The notes under the pieces: generated by a model
What the model saw: only the letters and a program-made list of their open reading frames with translations
Database searches by the model: none
What the model was told of the DNA's origin: nothing
Shown here: one piece after another, positions 39,651-50,875 of the stretch
How the letters are laid out: the number at the start of each line of letters is the position of its first letter
Numbering within the stretch: position 1 is the stretch's first letter
DNA from: Geoglobus sp. UBA235
Lineage (GTDB): Archaea > Halobacteriota > Archaeoglobi > Archaeoglobales > Archaeoglobaceae
Assembly (NCBI GenBank): GCA_002494725.1
Contig: DACG01000019.1
Coordinates: 62,001-126,000, forward strand
Reading direction: 5' to 3'
Length of the DNA stretch: 64,000 nucleotides
Position numbers and translations under genes: made by a program

Positions 39651-40638
39651 AGATCTCTTCCATCAGGACATGCACCAGCTTGGAAGGATCGCAGACAGCA
39701 TAAATGGCAGAATAGCAACCTTTTCTGTTAACAGGCACATAAACTACACAAACGTCTGCGTTTCAAAGTGCCCCATATGTGCCTATCACAGGGAAAATGG
39801 CTATGTCATGGGGGAGGATGATGTCATCAGGTATGCTGTTGAGGCAATCAGGCTTGGTGCTAAGGAACTCCACATTGTTGGAAGTCACAATCCGGAAATA
39901 GATGTGGAATACTTTGAAAAAATTTTCAGCGAGATAAAGAAAAGGTGTGGAAATGGTGTTGCAATCAAGGCATTGACTGCCACCGAAATTCACTATTACG
40001 CAAAAAAGGACGGGATGAGCATCAGGGAGTTTCTGTCCAGATTGAAGGATGCCGGACTTGACATGCTTCCAGGTGGAGGAGCCGAGATACTTGTTGAGAG
40101 GATAAGAAAGAGAATTTCTCCCTCCAAGGCATCATCAGAGCGGTGGCTTAGGATCATGGAAATAGCCCACTCTCTTGGAATCAGGAGCAATGCCACAATG
40201 CTTTTCGGGCACATTGAAAGCCTGAGAGACAGAGCAGTGCATCTGAATAAACTCAGAAAGCTTCAGGAGAGAACAGGTGGGTTTGTATCCTTCATACCCC
40301 TCGTCTTTCATCCCGAAAACACATCCTTCAGTTACATGGAAAAGACATCACCCCAGGACATTCTGAAGACAGTTGCAGTTTCAAGAATAGTTCTGTCCAA
40401 TTTCAGAGGAATAAAGGCTTACTGGGTTATGATGGGAGAAAAGCTTGCTCAGGTGGCTCTGAATTATGGAGCAAATGATGTGGATGGGACGGTGATGGGT
40501 GAAAGGATAGCACATTCTGCAGGAGCAAAAACGCCTGCTGAGCTGACAAAAGAGAGGCTTGCAGACATGATAAGGAAAGCCGGGAAGGTTCCAGCCGAAA
40601 GGGATGCTTTCTTCAATGTTGTGGAGGTATTTAATTGA
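39631..40638 (+). CDS. mqnE: Aminofutalosine synthase MqnE (radical SAM)
   Basis: 335 residues, TTG start at 39631. Adds the adenosyl radical to the chorismate-derived enol ether in the futalosine route to menaquinone. Radical SAM cluster CVSKCPIC (CX3CX2C), then GGGAEIL, FGHIES and a C-terminal DGTVMGERIAHSAGAKTPAE, which is a family hallmark of MqnE, and KAGKVPAERDAFFNVVEV. Upstream of mqnA and mqnC; the three overlap by 4 and 20 bp. mqnB/mqnD are not in this window. Confidence 0.9.
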   Translation: MNVKEIEDLFHQDMHQLGRIADSINGRIATFSVNRHINYTNVCVSKCPICAYHRENGYVMGEDDVIRYAVEAIRLGAKELHIVGSHNPEIDVEYFEKIFSEIKKRCGNGVAIKALTATEIHYYAKKDGMSIREFLSRLKDAGLDMLPGGGAEILVERIRKRISPSKASSERWLRIMEIAHSLGIRSNATMLFGHIESLRDRAVHLNKLRKLQERTGGFVSFIPLVFHPENTSFSYMEKTSPQDILKTVAVSRIVLSNFRGIKAYWVMMGEKLAQVALNYGANDVDGTVMGERIAHSAGAKTPAELTKERLADMIRKAGKVPAERDAFFNVVEVFN

Positions 40639-41378
40639 AGATAGGGAAATTCGGGCTTATAAACAACTTTTTGCCCTACTATCACATTGAGAAGGAAAAA
40701 AAGTACACTGTGGTTGAGAGCTCTCCAAAAGCTCTTGCAGAGATGGTGATGGAAGGAGAGATAGCTTACGCTCCTGTGCCATCCTACCACTACATTCTCA
40801 GCAAAAACTCCCTTAAAAGGCACAGCTTCTGCGTAGCATCAGACGGTCAGGTTTTCAGCGTCGTTATTGTTTCAAAAAGAAAGAGGCTTGACGACTCCCC
40901 AATTGCCGTGACATCAAAGTCCGTAACGTCATCAAAGATGCTGGAAATTGTCGTGAGGGAGAGGGGAATGATAAACAGGACTGTCAGGGTAGGCGGGAAC
41001 TTCATGGAAATTCTCAGGGATTTCGATCATGCGCTGCTCATAGGTGATGAGGCAATAAAGGCCAGAATGGTGTTCAGAGTTGTCATGGATCTGGGGGAGG
41101 AGTGGAAGGAAATAACAGGTTTGCCTGCGGTTTTCGGAATATCGGCGTCGAGAATGGGGTTCGAACACGGGGAGATTATAGACAGAGATGTCATCGAATC
41201 ATACAGAAGAGGGATGAGCAAAAAGGATGAGATTGTTGAGATTGCAAGCCTGAAATTCAGAATGCCTGAGGAATTTCTCTCGGTTTACTTCTCCACACTA
41301 ATTCACGTTGCAGGGAGGAAAGAGGTTAAAAGTCTGGAGGTCTTTGAGGAGCTTGTAAATGAGCACCGACTACATTGA
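40635..41378 (+). CDS. mqnA: Chorismate dehydratase MqnA
   Basis: 247 residues, TTG start at 40635. Converts chorismate to 3-enolpyruvylbenzoate, the first futalosine-pathway step. The family opening IGKFGLINNFLPYYHIEKE is present, followed by a periplasmic-binding-protein-like fold with SYHYILSKNSLKR, GDEAIKARM and GLPAVFGISASR. Placement between mqnE and mqnC supports the assignment. Confidence 0.9.
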   Translation: MKIGKFGLINNFLPYYHIEKEKKYTVVESSPKALAEMVMEGEIAYAPVPSYHYILSKNSLKRHSFCVASDGQVFSVVIVSKRKRLDDSPIAVTSKSVTSSKMLEIVVRERGMINRTVRVGGNFMEILRDFDHALLIGDEAIKARMVFRVVMDLGEEWKEITGLPAVFGISASRMGFEHGEIIDRDVIESYRRGMSKKDEIVEIASLKFRMPEEFLSVYFSTLIHVAGRKEVKSLEVFEELVNEHRLH

Positions 41379-42420
41379 TAGAAATCTGGCTGGGAAGGAT
41401 CTGACATTTGATGAGGCCATTGAACTCTTTAACCTCCCCATACACGAGCTTGGGAGAATTGCAAATGAAATAAGAAAAAAGAAATGCGGTGACACGGTTG
41501 GTTTTGTCATTGACAGGAACATAAACTACACAAACGTCTGCATTTCAAGGTGCAAGTTCTGTGCGTTTTACGCAAAAAGCATTGAAGAAAGCTACACTCT
41601 CTCCTACGGTGAGATACTTCGGAAAATTTCTGAGGCTGTCAGGCAGAATGCAACCCAGATAATGCTTCAGGGTGGCATAAATCCGGATCTCGGAATAGAA
41701 TGGTTTGAAAATCTTTTCAGGGAGATAAAGAAAAGATTCAGGGTTGACATTCACAGCCTTTCCCCTCCTGAGATAGTCTATCTTTCAAGGAAGGAGGGGA
41801 TGAGTGTAAGGGAAGTGATCTCAAGGCTCAGGGAGGCAGGACTGGATTCTATACCGGGAGGAGGAGCAGAGATACTTTCAGACGAGATAAGGAAGGAGAT
41901 AAGCAACAAGTGCACGGCTGAAGAGTGGATCATGGTTATGGAGGCTGCCCATGAGCTCGGGATGAAAACCACAGCCACAATGATGTTCGGACATCTGGAG
42001 AAGGAAAAGCATGTGATCGAGCATCTTTTCAGGATCAGAGATCTGCAGAAAAAAACTGGAGGTTTTACAGCATTCATACCGTGGAGCTTTCAGCCAGGAA
42101 ATACGGAGCTGTACAGGGTAATAAAGGAGCCAGCACCTCCATTACACTATTTAAGGATAATAGCAGTATCAAGGACTGTTCTCCATAACATAAAGAACAT
42201 TCAGGTCTCCTGGCTAACCCAGGGAATGGAGATCGCAGCACTTGCTCTTGATTTTGGAGCGAATGATTTTGGTGGAGTGATGCTCGAGGAAAACGTTCTG
42301 AGAGCTACAGGAAAGGAATTCAGACCTGCAATGGCAGATGAGATAATTTCCGCAATAAGGAAGGCTGGAAGAATTCCTGTGAGGAGAGATACATATTACA
42401 ATATCATTGAGTACTGCTGA
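41359..42420 (+). CDS. mqnC: Cyclic dehypoxanthinyl futalosine synthase MqnC (radical SAM)
   Basis: 353 residues, ATG 41359 inside mqnA. Radical SAM cluster CISRCKFCAFY, DRNINYTNVC before it; IMLQGGINPDLGIEWFENLF, SIPGGGAEILSDEIR, FGHLEK, FTAFIPWSFQPGNTELYR and a C-terminal RKAGRIPVRRDTYYN. Closes dehypoxanthinyl futalosine to the cyclic form. It is a paralogue of mqnE two genes away. Convergent with the antiporter gene, 17-bp overlap. Confidence 0.92.
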   Translation: MSTDYIDRNLAGKDLTFDEAIELFNLPIHELGRIANEIRKKKCGDTVGFVIDRNINYTNVCISRCKFCAFYAKSIEESYTLSYGEILRKISEAVRQNATQIMLQGGINPDLGIEWFENLFREIKKRFRVDIHSLSPPEIVYLSRKEGMSVREVISRLREAGLDSIPGGGAEILSDEIRKEISNKCTAEEWIMVMEAAHELGMKTTATMMFGHLEKEKHVIEHLFRIRDLQKKTGGFTAFIPWSFQPGNTELYRVIKEPAPPLHYLRIIAVSRTVLHNIKNIQVSWLTQGMEIAALALDFGANDFGGVMLEENVLRATGKEFRPAMADEIISAIRKAGRIPVRRDTYYNIIEYC

Positions 42421-43519
42421 ATCTCCTTTCTGCAAATTCTGAAACCATGTTCCTTATTTTTGCAGAATTCTTGGCAAGAAACGCACCGAGTACTGATGTG
42501 ATTATGACGGCTGTTGTTACAGCAGACACCTCCTTTCCCGTTCCAAATGCAAATATCAGGAATATCGAGAACTCCCCCCTTGCCACGGTGTCAAGTCCTA
42601 TCTCCAGCCCTGAAAGCCAAGATCTGAAGAGATACCTCCCCGTTATCATTCCGGATATTACCTTGCCTGCAACCGCTGCTGCAGCGAGAATCAGCCCGTC
42701 CACAAAACCCTCTGAAGACAGATTTACCGAAATTCCAAAGAAGAAAAAGAAGAGAACTAGGAACACGTCCTTGAACGGAAGCACAATCTCTCTGATATTC
42801 TTTATTCCCGACAGCATCAGTCCGAGCATTATGGCAGTGAAACCTGCAGGAATTCTAAAGAATTCCTCAAAGGCAATTCCGAGAAGTGCGGCTGTGAATG
42901 CAAGCAGAACCGGAATCTCATCATCCCTGGTAAACAGGATGCCAAGGAGCCTTGGCATGTGATTTGAGAGCCAGTATGTCAGGGCTGTAAATGCAAGGAT
43001 TTTCACCATGAAAAGAAGAAGATCAGAACTTTCGGGATTGTTAAGGACTATCAGCAGTGCTATCGCTATATCTTCAAAGACCATTATCCAGATAACAACC
43101 TCAGACTCTCTGAACATGAGTTTTCTGTTTTCAATCAGGGACTGGAGCACTATTGCGGAGCTCGAGATGTAGAGGGCAGATGCAATCAGAAATGCCTGCA
43201 CGTGGGTGAATCCTGCGAGAATTGAAATTCCGTAAATTAGTGTGAAGTTGATTACGAAATCGTAAAGACCTGAATGGAATATTGTCTTTTTCTTCTCCGA
43301 TATCTCTCCCGGGTTCAGATTGAGTCCTATGTAAAAGAGCAGCATTATCACTCCGGCTTCCGCAATAGAATTGGAAACCTCATCCCCCTTCAGAACTCCA
43401 AATCCAGTTTCACCCAGAATCAGTCCCGCAAGAATGTATGCAGGAACTGGAGGAAGTGAGAGCTTCTTTGATGCCACTGCCAGAATTGCACAGATGAGTC
43501 CGGCAAGAGCAATATTCAT
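42404..43519 (-). CDS. CPA2-family cation/proton antiporter (KhtU/KefB-like)
   Basis: 371 residues, about eleven to twelve hydrophobic segments. CPA2 features: PVPAYILAGLILGETGFGVL, YIGLNLNPGE, ASALYISSSAIVLQSLIENRK, VIWIMVFEDIAIALLIVLN (Glu-Asp in the transport site), LFFFFFGISV, GLDTVARGEFSIFLIF. Predicted K+ (or Na+) for H+ exchange. The short C-terminus lacks TrkA domains; these are provided by the adjacent gene at 43520, which has no gap to it. Confidence 0.85.
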   Translation of the reverse strand: MNIALAGLICAILAVASKKLSLPPVPAYILAGLILGETGFGVLKGDEVSNSIAEAGVIMLLFYIGLNLNPGEISEKKKTIFHSGLYDFVINFTLIYGISILAGFTHVQAFLIASALYISSSAIVLQSLIENRKLMFRESEVVIWIMVFEDIAIALLIVLNNPESSDLLLFMVKILAFTALTYWLSNHMPRLLGILFTRDDEIPVLLAFTAALLGIAFEEFFRIPAGFTAIMLGLMLSGIKNIREIVLPFKDVFLVLFFFFFGISVNLSSEGFVDGLILAAAAVAGKVISGMITGRYLFRSWLSGLEIGLDTVARGEFSIFLIFAFGTGKEVSAVTTAVIITSVLGAFLAKNSAKIRNMVSEFAERRFSSTQ

Positions 43520-44002
43520 TCAGATCCCCATGATCTCCTTCTCAAACCGCTCTATCTGCTCCTTATCCCCGATAACAACTATGATGTCTCCCTCCTCAAA
43601 TATGAGATGTGGAGGTGGACTTATTATTGTCTTCCCTCTCCTGGAAACTGCAACGATGTTCGCCCCTGTCCTCTTTCTTATAGCGAGCTCCTCAATTGTC
43701 TTTCCGTGCAGTCTTTTTGTAATTGTATATGTGTGCATCGCAAGTGTCAAATCCGGAACACCCATGAAGTCAACCTCAACGCTCTCTCTCTCCTTTTCTA
43801 TCGGTACACCTCCAAGAACCGATGAGAGCCTTTTAGCCTCTGTCTCCGTAAGCTCAACGGAACACGGTCTGTCGCATGACCTTTCCTGAATGTATATCTG
43901 GATTCTCCTGTTGAGGAGAAATATTATGGCAATTCTGTCACCGGATTTTGTCTCAAGCTCGTACTTTGTTCCCACACCCTCAAGGCCGATGAACCTGACC
44001 AT
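43520..44002 (-). CDS. KhtT-like TrkA-C regulatory subunit
   Basis: 160 residues. Second half is a TrkA_C/RCK_C domain (TIEELAIRKRTGANIVAVSR, GKTIISPPPHLIFEEGDIIVVIG). The first half is a novel beta-rich sequence with CDRPCSVELTETE; it also resembles KhtT. Directly precedes the antiporter on the same strand with no gap, as khtT-khtU do, so it probably gates it. An antiporter and the Trk uptake genes at 23.3-26.1 kb together would balance cell potassium. Confidence 0.8.
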   Translation of the reverse strand: MVRFIGLEGVGTKYELETKSGDRIAIIFLLNRRIQIYIQERSCDRPCSVELTETEAKRLSSVLGGVPIEKERESVEVDFMGVPDLTLAMHTYTITKRLHGKTIEELAIRKRTGANIVAVSRRGKTIISPPPHLIFEEGDIIVVIGDKEQIERFEKEIMGI

Positions 44003-44046
44003 GAGAATACCACGAGCTTCTCCAATTTATCATCTTCGATGCCAAT

Positions 44047-44055
44047 GTTTATAAT
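44047..44055 (+). promoter_or_regulatory. TATA-like element for the HAD gene
   Basis: TTTATAATG about 22 bp before the ATG at 44078; this supports the short start of that gene and a leaderless mRNA. Confidence 0.5.
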
Positions 44056-44077
44056 GTCAGGCCAAGATCTATTCCCG

Positions 44078-44878
44078 ATGAATGTTGAAGGGCTAATACT
44101 TGACATTGATGGGGTTATATCGAGAGGCAGAAAGCCCATAGAGAGGGCGATTGATGGATACCGGATTCTGAAGGACGTGGGAATAAAAACAGTGTTTGTC
44201 TCAAACAACTCAACGAGAAGCAGGAGGATAATGTTTGAGAGATTCAGGCAGTTCGGACTTGATGTGGATGAGGATGAGCTCATAATCGCAACCCATGCCA
44301 CTGCCCTTCATATTGCTAAGGAAAATGGAAGAACGAGGGTTTTCACAACAGGTGAGGATGGGCTGAAGGAGGAGCTTATAAATCTCGGCCATGAGCTTGT
44401 CGATTACAGAGATGCGGAGTACCTTGTTGTAGGATCAAACAGGGGAATAAACTTTGACATATTCACCAAAGCACTAAGGCTTGCTCTGAACAGTGAGGTA
44501 AGGTATGTTGCTGTTAATCCCGACAGGGTTTTTCCGGCTGAGGATGGGCCAATTCCGGGAACGGGACTGATAATAGGAGCCCTGTACTGGATTACAGGGA
44601 GACAGCCTGATGTGATTGTGGGAAAGCCATCAAAGATCATCATTGATCAGGCGATAGAGAGGCTCGGTGTTAGCAGAGAAAGGGTGGCAATTGTCGGGGA
44701 TCAGATTGATGTTGACGTGCTTGCAGGGAAGAATGCCGGAATAAAGAGCATACTCGTTCTTTCAGGAGTGACAAATCAGGAAAATTATGAGATGAAGGTT
44801 AGGGAGACTGGAGTGAAACCAGACTTCATCTTCAGGGATCTTTACGAGCTGGCTCAGAAACTGAAGTCCGGGAAGTGA
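44078..44878 (+). CDS. HAD-superfamily phosphatase (NagD-like)
   Basis: 266 residues from ATG 44078; the frame is open back to 44039, but the TATA element lies inside that extension. HAD motifs: ILDIDGVISRGRKPI (DxD nucleophile), VFVSNNSTRS, GKPSKIII (Lys) and VGDQIDVDVLAGKNAGI (DxxxD). The long C2 cap places it with archaeal NagD/pNPPase-type sugar phosphate or nucleotide phosphatases. Substrate unknown. Convergent with mrp, 25-bp overlap. Confidence 0.86.
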   Translation: MNVEGLILDIDGVISRGRKPIERAIDGYRILKDVGIKTVFVSNNSTRSRRIMFERFRQFGLDVDEDELIIATHATALHIAKENGRTRVFTTGEDGLKEELINLGHELVDYRDAEYLVVGSNRGINFDIFTKALRLALNSEVRYVAVNPDRVFPAEDGPIPGTGLIIGALYWITGRQPDVIVGKPSKIIIDQAIERLGVSRERVAIVGDQIDVDVLAGKNAGIKSILVLSGVTNQENYEMKVRETGVKPDFIFRDLYELAQKLKSGK

Positions 44879-45618
44879 TCGAGATCGTAGCTCTCAATCT
44901 GTCCTGCATCTGCGATCCTGGGAAGGTCAGGGTCTAACGGAATTTCGGCAATCACCTCAATTCCGTACTTCTCTGCAAGCCTTCTGCTCTTTTTCTCTCC
45001 AAATATGTATGATCTCTCACCACAGTGAGGGCACTGAAAGTAGCTCATATTCTCAACAATCCCCAGAACATGGGTGTTCATCATCTTTGCCATGTTCAGG
45101 GCCTTCTCTACTATCATGGATGTTAGGTCGTTGGGAGATGTGACTATCACAACCCCATCAAGCCTGACAGACTGCATGAGGGTGAGGGGTGCATCGCCTG
45201 TGCCCGGTGGGAGATCGAATATCAGATAGTCAACACCCCTCCAGTCAGTCTTTGCAAGCAGATCATTCATGACACCGATTATCATCGGCCCACGCCACAC
45301 AACAGGAGTTTCTTTCTCAGGGAGGAGAAACTGGATTGAAAGAACCCTTATTCCGTAAATTCTCGATTCAGGCAGAACAAACCTGCCCTCTGAAATGTTC
45401 AGCCTTTCATTGTCCATACCAAATAGCCTCGGTATGCTTGGTCCAAGAAAGTCTGCATCAAAAATGGCAACCTTCTCACCTCTTTTTGCGAGACTCAATG
45501 CCAAGAGAGCTGTAACTGTTGATTTTCCAACTCCGCCCTTTCCACTCATAACCGCAATCTTTCTTTTTATGCTCCTAATGCTTTCCTGAACCTCCTCTGG
45601 TGTTACAGACTGATGCAT
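44854..45618 (-). CDS. Mrp/NBP35-family iron-sulfur cluster carrier ATPase
   Basis: 254 residues. Deviant Walker A MSGKGGVGKSTVTALLAL, DADFLGPSIPRLFG, FDLPPGTGDAPLTLMQ and VENMSYFQCPHCGER, whose CxxC bridges an Fe-S cluster between two subunits. Delivers [4Fe-4S] clusters to target proteins. A TATA-like TTTAATACC (minus) lies about 25-30 bp upstream. Confidence 0.93.
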   Translation of the reverse strand: MHQSVTPEEVQESIRSIKRKIAVMSGKGGVGKSTVTALLALSLAKRGEKVAIFDADFLGPSIPRLFGMDNERLNISEGRFVLPESRIYGIRVLSIQFLLPEKETPVVWRGPMIIGVMNDLLAKTDWRGVDYLIFDLPPGTGDAPLTLMQSVRLDGVVIVTSPNDLTSMIVEKALNMAKMMNTHVLGIVENMSYFQCPHCGERSYIFGEKKSRRLAEKYGIEVIAEIPLDPDLPRIADAGQIESYDLDHFPDFSF

Positions 45619-45703
45619 GGAATCACCTTTCCGAGAAATGATGCAGGGGTATTAAACCTTCGTCGCAATTTTTTTGAACCTCAAAACTGAAGCTGCGAAT
45701 GAT

Positions 45704-47334
<1,631 letters not shown>

Positions 47335-47335
47335 G

Positions 47336-48310
47336 TCACCACCCCATATTTTTCATCCTCTTTCTCGCATTATCCAGAAGAATGTTTAAATACCTTGCAG
47401 CACTCTGCTTCAGATCCAGAGGATGTATTTCGCCTGATGAGTAGTCTCTTGCAAGCTCCTCAAAGCTCTCATACTCCATGTCACCACCATACTTCACATC
47501 TCTCTCAATCACAACCCTGTCAAACCTCGGAAAGACATGGTATCTCATTATGTCCATAACCGGATTGTCCTGAATCTGCCTTTCAGGACAGAATGCCTTT
47601 CTGATCTTTCTGATCACGCTCTGCTCATCGTCTCTGACAGAAATGTAATTTCCCTTGGAAGAGCTCATCTTCTCTCCATCGAGCCCCAGAAGAATAGGGA
47701 TATGAATGCAAACAGGCACATGATATCCCAGCTTTGGAAGATTTTCCCGTGCAAGCATGTGTATCTTTCTCTGGTCCATTCCACCCACAGCTACAGTGAC
47801 GCCAAGATGGGCTATGTCAAGAGCCTGCATCAGGGGGTATACCATCTGAGAGACCATTGGATCATCCTTTCTCCTGCTCACCTCATCCATGCTCCTCCTT
47901 GCCCTGTTTATGGTGGTCATTCTGGCCATCTTGAGCACATCAAGAATGTAATCACTTTCAAGCTGGTACTCGCTGCCAAGAACAAACCTTGCCTTGCTCT
48001 CATCAAGTCCCAGAGATATGAACGCTGCCCTGTTGTATTCAGCCACCTTCCTTATCTCCTCAAAATCTCCCTTCTCATTCAGATAAGCGTGAACATCTGC
48101 AAGGAGAACAACAATCTCGAAACCCACACTCTGCAAATCCATGAGCTTGTTCACGGTCATCATGTGTCCTAAGTGTATCTCACCGCTTGGCTCGTAACCA
48201 ACATAGGCTCTCAGCTTCCCTCCACTCTCAATAAGCTCTCTCAGCTCATCCTCAGTCACAACCTCCTCCACATTTCTCAATGCCAGTCTCAGCTTTTCCT
48301 CAGTGTCCAT
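47336..48310 (-). CDS. tyrS: Tyrosyl-tRNA synthetase
   Basis: 324 residues, class I synthetase of archaeal size. Tyrosine pocket AYVGYEPSGEIHLGHMMTV (HLGH for HIGH), LLADVHAYLNEKG, GMDQRKIHMLARE and KMSSSKGNYISV (KMSKS loop). The anticodon-binding C-terminal part reads DLKQSAARYLNILLDNARKR. Stop codon 1 bp before the aIF1A start. Confidence 0.96.
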   Translation of the reverse strand: MDTEEKLRLALRNVEEVVTEDELRELIESGGKLRAYVGYEPSGEIHLGHMMTVNKLMDLQSVGFEIVVLLADVHAYLNEKGDFEEIRKVAEYNRAAFISLGLDESKARFVLGSEYQLESDYILDVLKMARMTTINRARRSMDEVSRRKDDPMVSQMVYPLMQALDIAHLGVTVAVGGMDQRKIHMLARENLPKLGYHVPVCIHIPILLGLDGEKMSSSKGNYISVRDDEQSVIRKIRKAFCPERQIQDNPVMDIMRYHVFPRFDRVVIERDVKYGGDMEYESFEELARDYSSGEIHPLDLKQSAARYLNILLDNARKRMKNMGW

Positions 48311-48364
48311 GATCCGAAAAGGGCAACGCTATTTTTAAGGTTAATCCTGAATTGCTGCTCCAGC

Positions 48365-49399
48365 CTATTTGTCCTCTATTCCCTTTTCAGTTACCCTGAA
48401 TATCGCCTCGGACTCGGGCAGATGAGGGGAGTCAATGAGCCTTGCGACCCTCAGCTCTCCCTTGCTCTTTCTCAGATAAACCCTGAATGTTGCTGTGTGG
48501 GCAACTATGTGTCCTCCAACGGGCTTGGTCGGATCACCAAAGAACTGATCCGGCTTTGCCATAACCTGATTTGTAACAACAATCGCAGCGTTGAATATCT
48601 CCCCAAACCTGAGCAGATCGTGAAGGTGCTTGTTGAGCTTCTGCTGCCTGTCTGCCAGGGTACCTCTTCCCACATACTCGGCCCTGAAGTGAGCGGTGAG
48701 GGAATCAACAACCAGAAGCCTTACATTAACTCCTTCCTTTTTCAGCCTGTTGGCAAGCTCCTTTGCGTTGTCAACAAGAAGCATCTGATGATTTGAGTTG
48801 TAGGCCTGAGCGACGTATATGTTCTTCAGAACCCTGTCAGGATCGAGTCCCTTGGCTTCCGCCATCTGGATTATTCTTTCAGGTCTGAATGTGCCCTCCG
48901 TATCAATTACAACAACAGCACCATCAAGCCCTCCCTTATCCTTAGGAAGCTGAACGTTAACAGCAACCTGATGACATATCTGTGTTTTTCCACTTCCAAA
49001 CTCTCCGAAGAGCTCGGTAATTGCCTGAGTTTCAATTCCACCGCCAAGCAGGTTATCAAGAGCCTGGCTTCCTGTTGTTATCTTTCCCACTTTCTTTCTT
49101 CTTTCGTAAACAACATCCCCGGTCTCAAATCCGCCAACATTGGCCAGCTTCCTTGCAGCGGCTATTATTTTTGCAGCTGTGGACTCTCCTATCTCGGCAA
49201 CACTGCTCAGCTCCTGAGGTGATGCAACGGCTATTGCCTCTATGGAATAGTAGCCCGCACCTCTCAGCTTCTCAGCAGTTGCAGGACCCACAAATGGCAG
49301 ATCCTCAATATCCACAGCACCCTCAGCAGCATCGATCATCTCGGATTCATTTTCCTGCATCTCCACCGAACTTTCCTGATTCTCTTTCTTTCTTGCCAT
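48365..49399 (-). CDS. radA: DNA repair and recombination protein RadA
   Basis: 344 residues, the archaeal RecA/Rad51 recombinase. N-terminal helix-hairpin-helix region with [17 protein letters not shown], then Walker [16 protein letters not shown] and Walker [31 protein letters not shown]. It forms filaments on single-stranded DNA. A TATA-like TTAAAATG on the minus strand precedes the ATG by about 25-30 bp. Confidence 0.97.
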   Translation of the reverse strand: MARKKENQESSVEMQENESEMIDAAEGAVDIEDLPFVGPATAEKLRGAGYYSIEAIAVASPQELSSVAEIGESTAAKIIAAARKLANVGGFETGDVVYERRKKVGKITTGSQALDNLLGGGIETQAITELFGEFGSGKTQICHQVAVNVQLPKDKGGLDGAVVVIDTEGTFRPERIIQMAEAKGLDPDRVLKNIYVAQAYNSNHQMLLVDNAKELANRLKKEGVNVRLLVVDSLTAHFRAEYVGRGTLADRQQKLNKHLHDLLRFGEIFNAAIVVTNQVMAKPDQFFGDPTKPVGGHIVAHTATFRVYLRKSKGELRVARLIDSPHLPESEAIFRVTEKGIEDK

Positions 49400-49452
49400 T
49401 GAAAATCTTTGAGTGTAAAATCATTTTAATATGTTTTCCCTGCCAGGAAACT

Positions 49453-49929
49453 TCAGGACTGCCTCTCCTCAAAAATGCTCTCTATGTCTATCATGTGTGT
49501 CTCCTTCACAACATTTAAAACAAGCATTGTGTAGGTTTTTTCGACAAATTCAAGCTTTCCTATGTCTTTTACAAACTCATTGAGGCTATCTCTGTCTCTG
49601 AATTTTGACACTGCTATGACATCAAACTCTCCCGTAACATCGTAAACTGCAGTGACATTCGGAAGCTCTGCCAAGAGCTTCTCAACCTCGATTACCTTTC
49701 CACCCTTTGCGGTTATCCCTATGACTGCGATGAGGTCAAAACCCAGCTTTGAGTAATTTATCACAGGAATGAACTTCTCGATAATCCCCATTTTTTTCAT
49801 CTTGTTTATTCTGTTGTATATCGTCGCTTCTGTCACTCCCAGTTTCTCTGCTATCTCTCTCAGGCTCTTTCTCGCATCCTCCTGAAGTTCTGAAAGAATT
49901 TTTAGGTCCATGCGGTCAATCTTTTCCAT
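49453..49929 (-). CDS. Lrp/AsnC-family transcription regulator
   Basis: 158 residues from ATG 49929; an upstream ATG (49998) would add 23 unlike residues, and a TATA-like TTTAAATAAT lies at leaderless distance. HTH KIDRMDLKILSELQEDARKS, LREIAEKLGVTEATIYNRIN, and the RAM ligand-binding domain with GGKVIEVEKLLAELPNVTAV and VTGEFDVIAVSKF. The effector and target are unknown. Confidence 0.88.
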   Translation of the reverse strand: MEKIDRMDLKILSELQEDARKSLREIAEKLGVTEATIYNRINKMKKMGIIEKFIPVINYSKLGFDLIAVIGITAKGGKVIEVEKLLAELPNVTAVYDVTGEFDVIAVSKFRDRDSLNEFVKDIGKLEFVEKTYTMLVLNVVKETHMIDIESIFEERQS

Positions 49930-49994
49930 TGCTTTAAATTGAAAAGGATTATTTAAAAAATTTTTCAAACAGGATAAAACTTGAGAGTTACACT

Positions 49995-50864
49995 TCACAG
50001 TGCTCTCAGGTACTCAGGCCTGAGAATTTCCGGATGTGAAATGGCATAATCAATCAGTTTCAGAATGGCATCTCTGTCATCGGGAAGTTCTGCTTTCAGT
50101 GGAAGGTAGTTGGATGCATGATTTGCCCTGAAAACTGTTCTGTAGTTCAGATCCTCAACAATCCATCTGAGCTCTCTGAGGTGTTCTATCTGGCTGAGGG
50201 GTTTGAAAATTCCCCTTTTAATTTTCAGGTAAACAGGAGTCCCCTCAACCGGAATGAGTGAGAGGAAAGCCGTGTACTTTGGCTTTATCTCATTCAAAAC
50301 CCTTGCAGTGTTTTTTGCATGTTCGTAGCTTTTTTCTCTTCCACCGAGCCCTGTTATGGCTGTAATGCTCATCTCAATCCCCGAGCTCATGGCCTTTCTG
50401 CATGCCTCGATCATCTCATCGCTACTGCATCCCTTTCTGATCTCCTCCAGAATCTCATCATCTCCGCTCTCAAGTCCCAGATATATCAGCTCAAGCCCCT
50501 CATTCCTGAGGGCTTTCAGCTCATCATCATCTTTTTCAAGAATATCCATTGGAGTTGCGTATATTGAGATCCTCTCAACCTCAGGAAAGATTGATTTTGC
50601 AAGCTTCATCACTTGGATCAGCTTTTCAGTTTCGATGCAGAGGGCGTTTCCATCAGCAATGAAGAGCTTTTTCGAGCTATGGAAATTTCTCAGAATCTCG
50701 AGGTCTCTTCTTACCTCATCAACCTCTCTGACCCTGAACCTCTTTGTCCTGTACATCCCACAGAAGGTGCATCTGTTATGGGAGCATCCATAGGTTGCCT
50801 GAACTATTATGCTGTTTGCCTCTGAGGGAGGTCTGAAGAGAGGGAGGTTGTATATGCTGATCAT
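49995..50864 (-). CDS. Radical SAM protein with CX4CX2C cluster motif
   Basis: 289 residues. The N-terminal cluster motif is CSHNRCTFCGMY, a four-residue first gap instead of the usual three; this form is shared by a group of uncharacterised archaeal and bacterial radical SAM proteins. Beyond it, LGLESGDDEILEEIRKG and TGLGGREKSYEHA are the usual SAM-barrel elements. No auxiliary cluster motif is obvious. It ends adjacent to lrp. Function unknown. Confidence 0.82.
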   Translation of the reverse strand: MISIYNLPLFRPPSEANSIIVQATYGCSHNRCTFCGMYRTKRFRVREVDEVRRDLEILRNFHSSKKLFIADGNALCIETEKLIQVMKLAKSIFPEVERISIYATPMDILEKDDDELKALRNEGLELIYLGLESGDDEILEEIRKGCSSDEMIEACRKAMSSGIEMSITAITGLGGREKSYEHAKNTARVLNEIKPKYTAFLSLIPVEGTPVYLKIKRGIFKPLSQIEHLRELRWIVEDLNYRTVFRANHASNYLPLKAELPDDRDAILKLIDYAISHPEILRPEYLRAL

Positions 50865-50875
50865 CCCATCACCTG

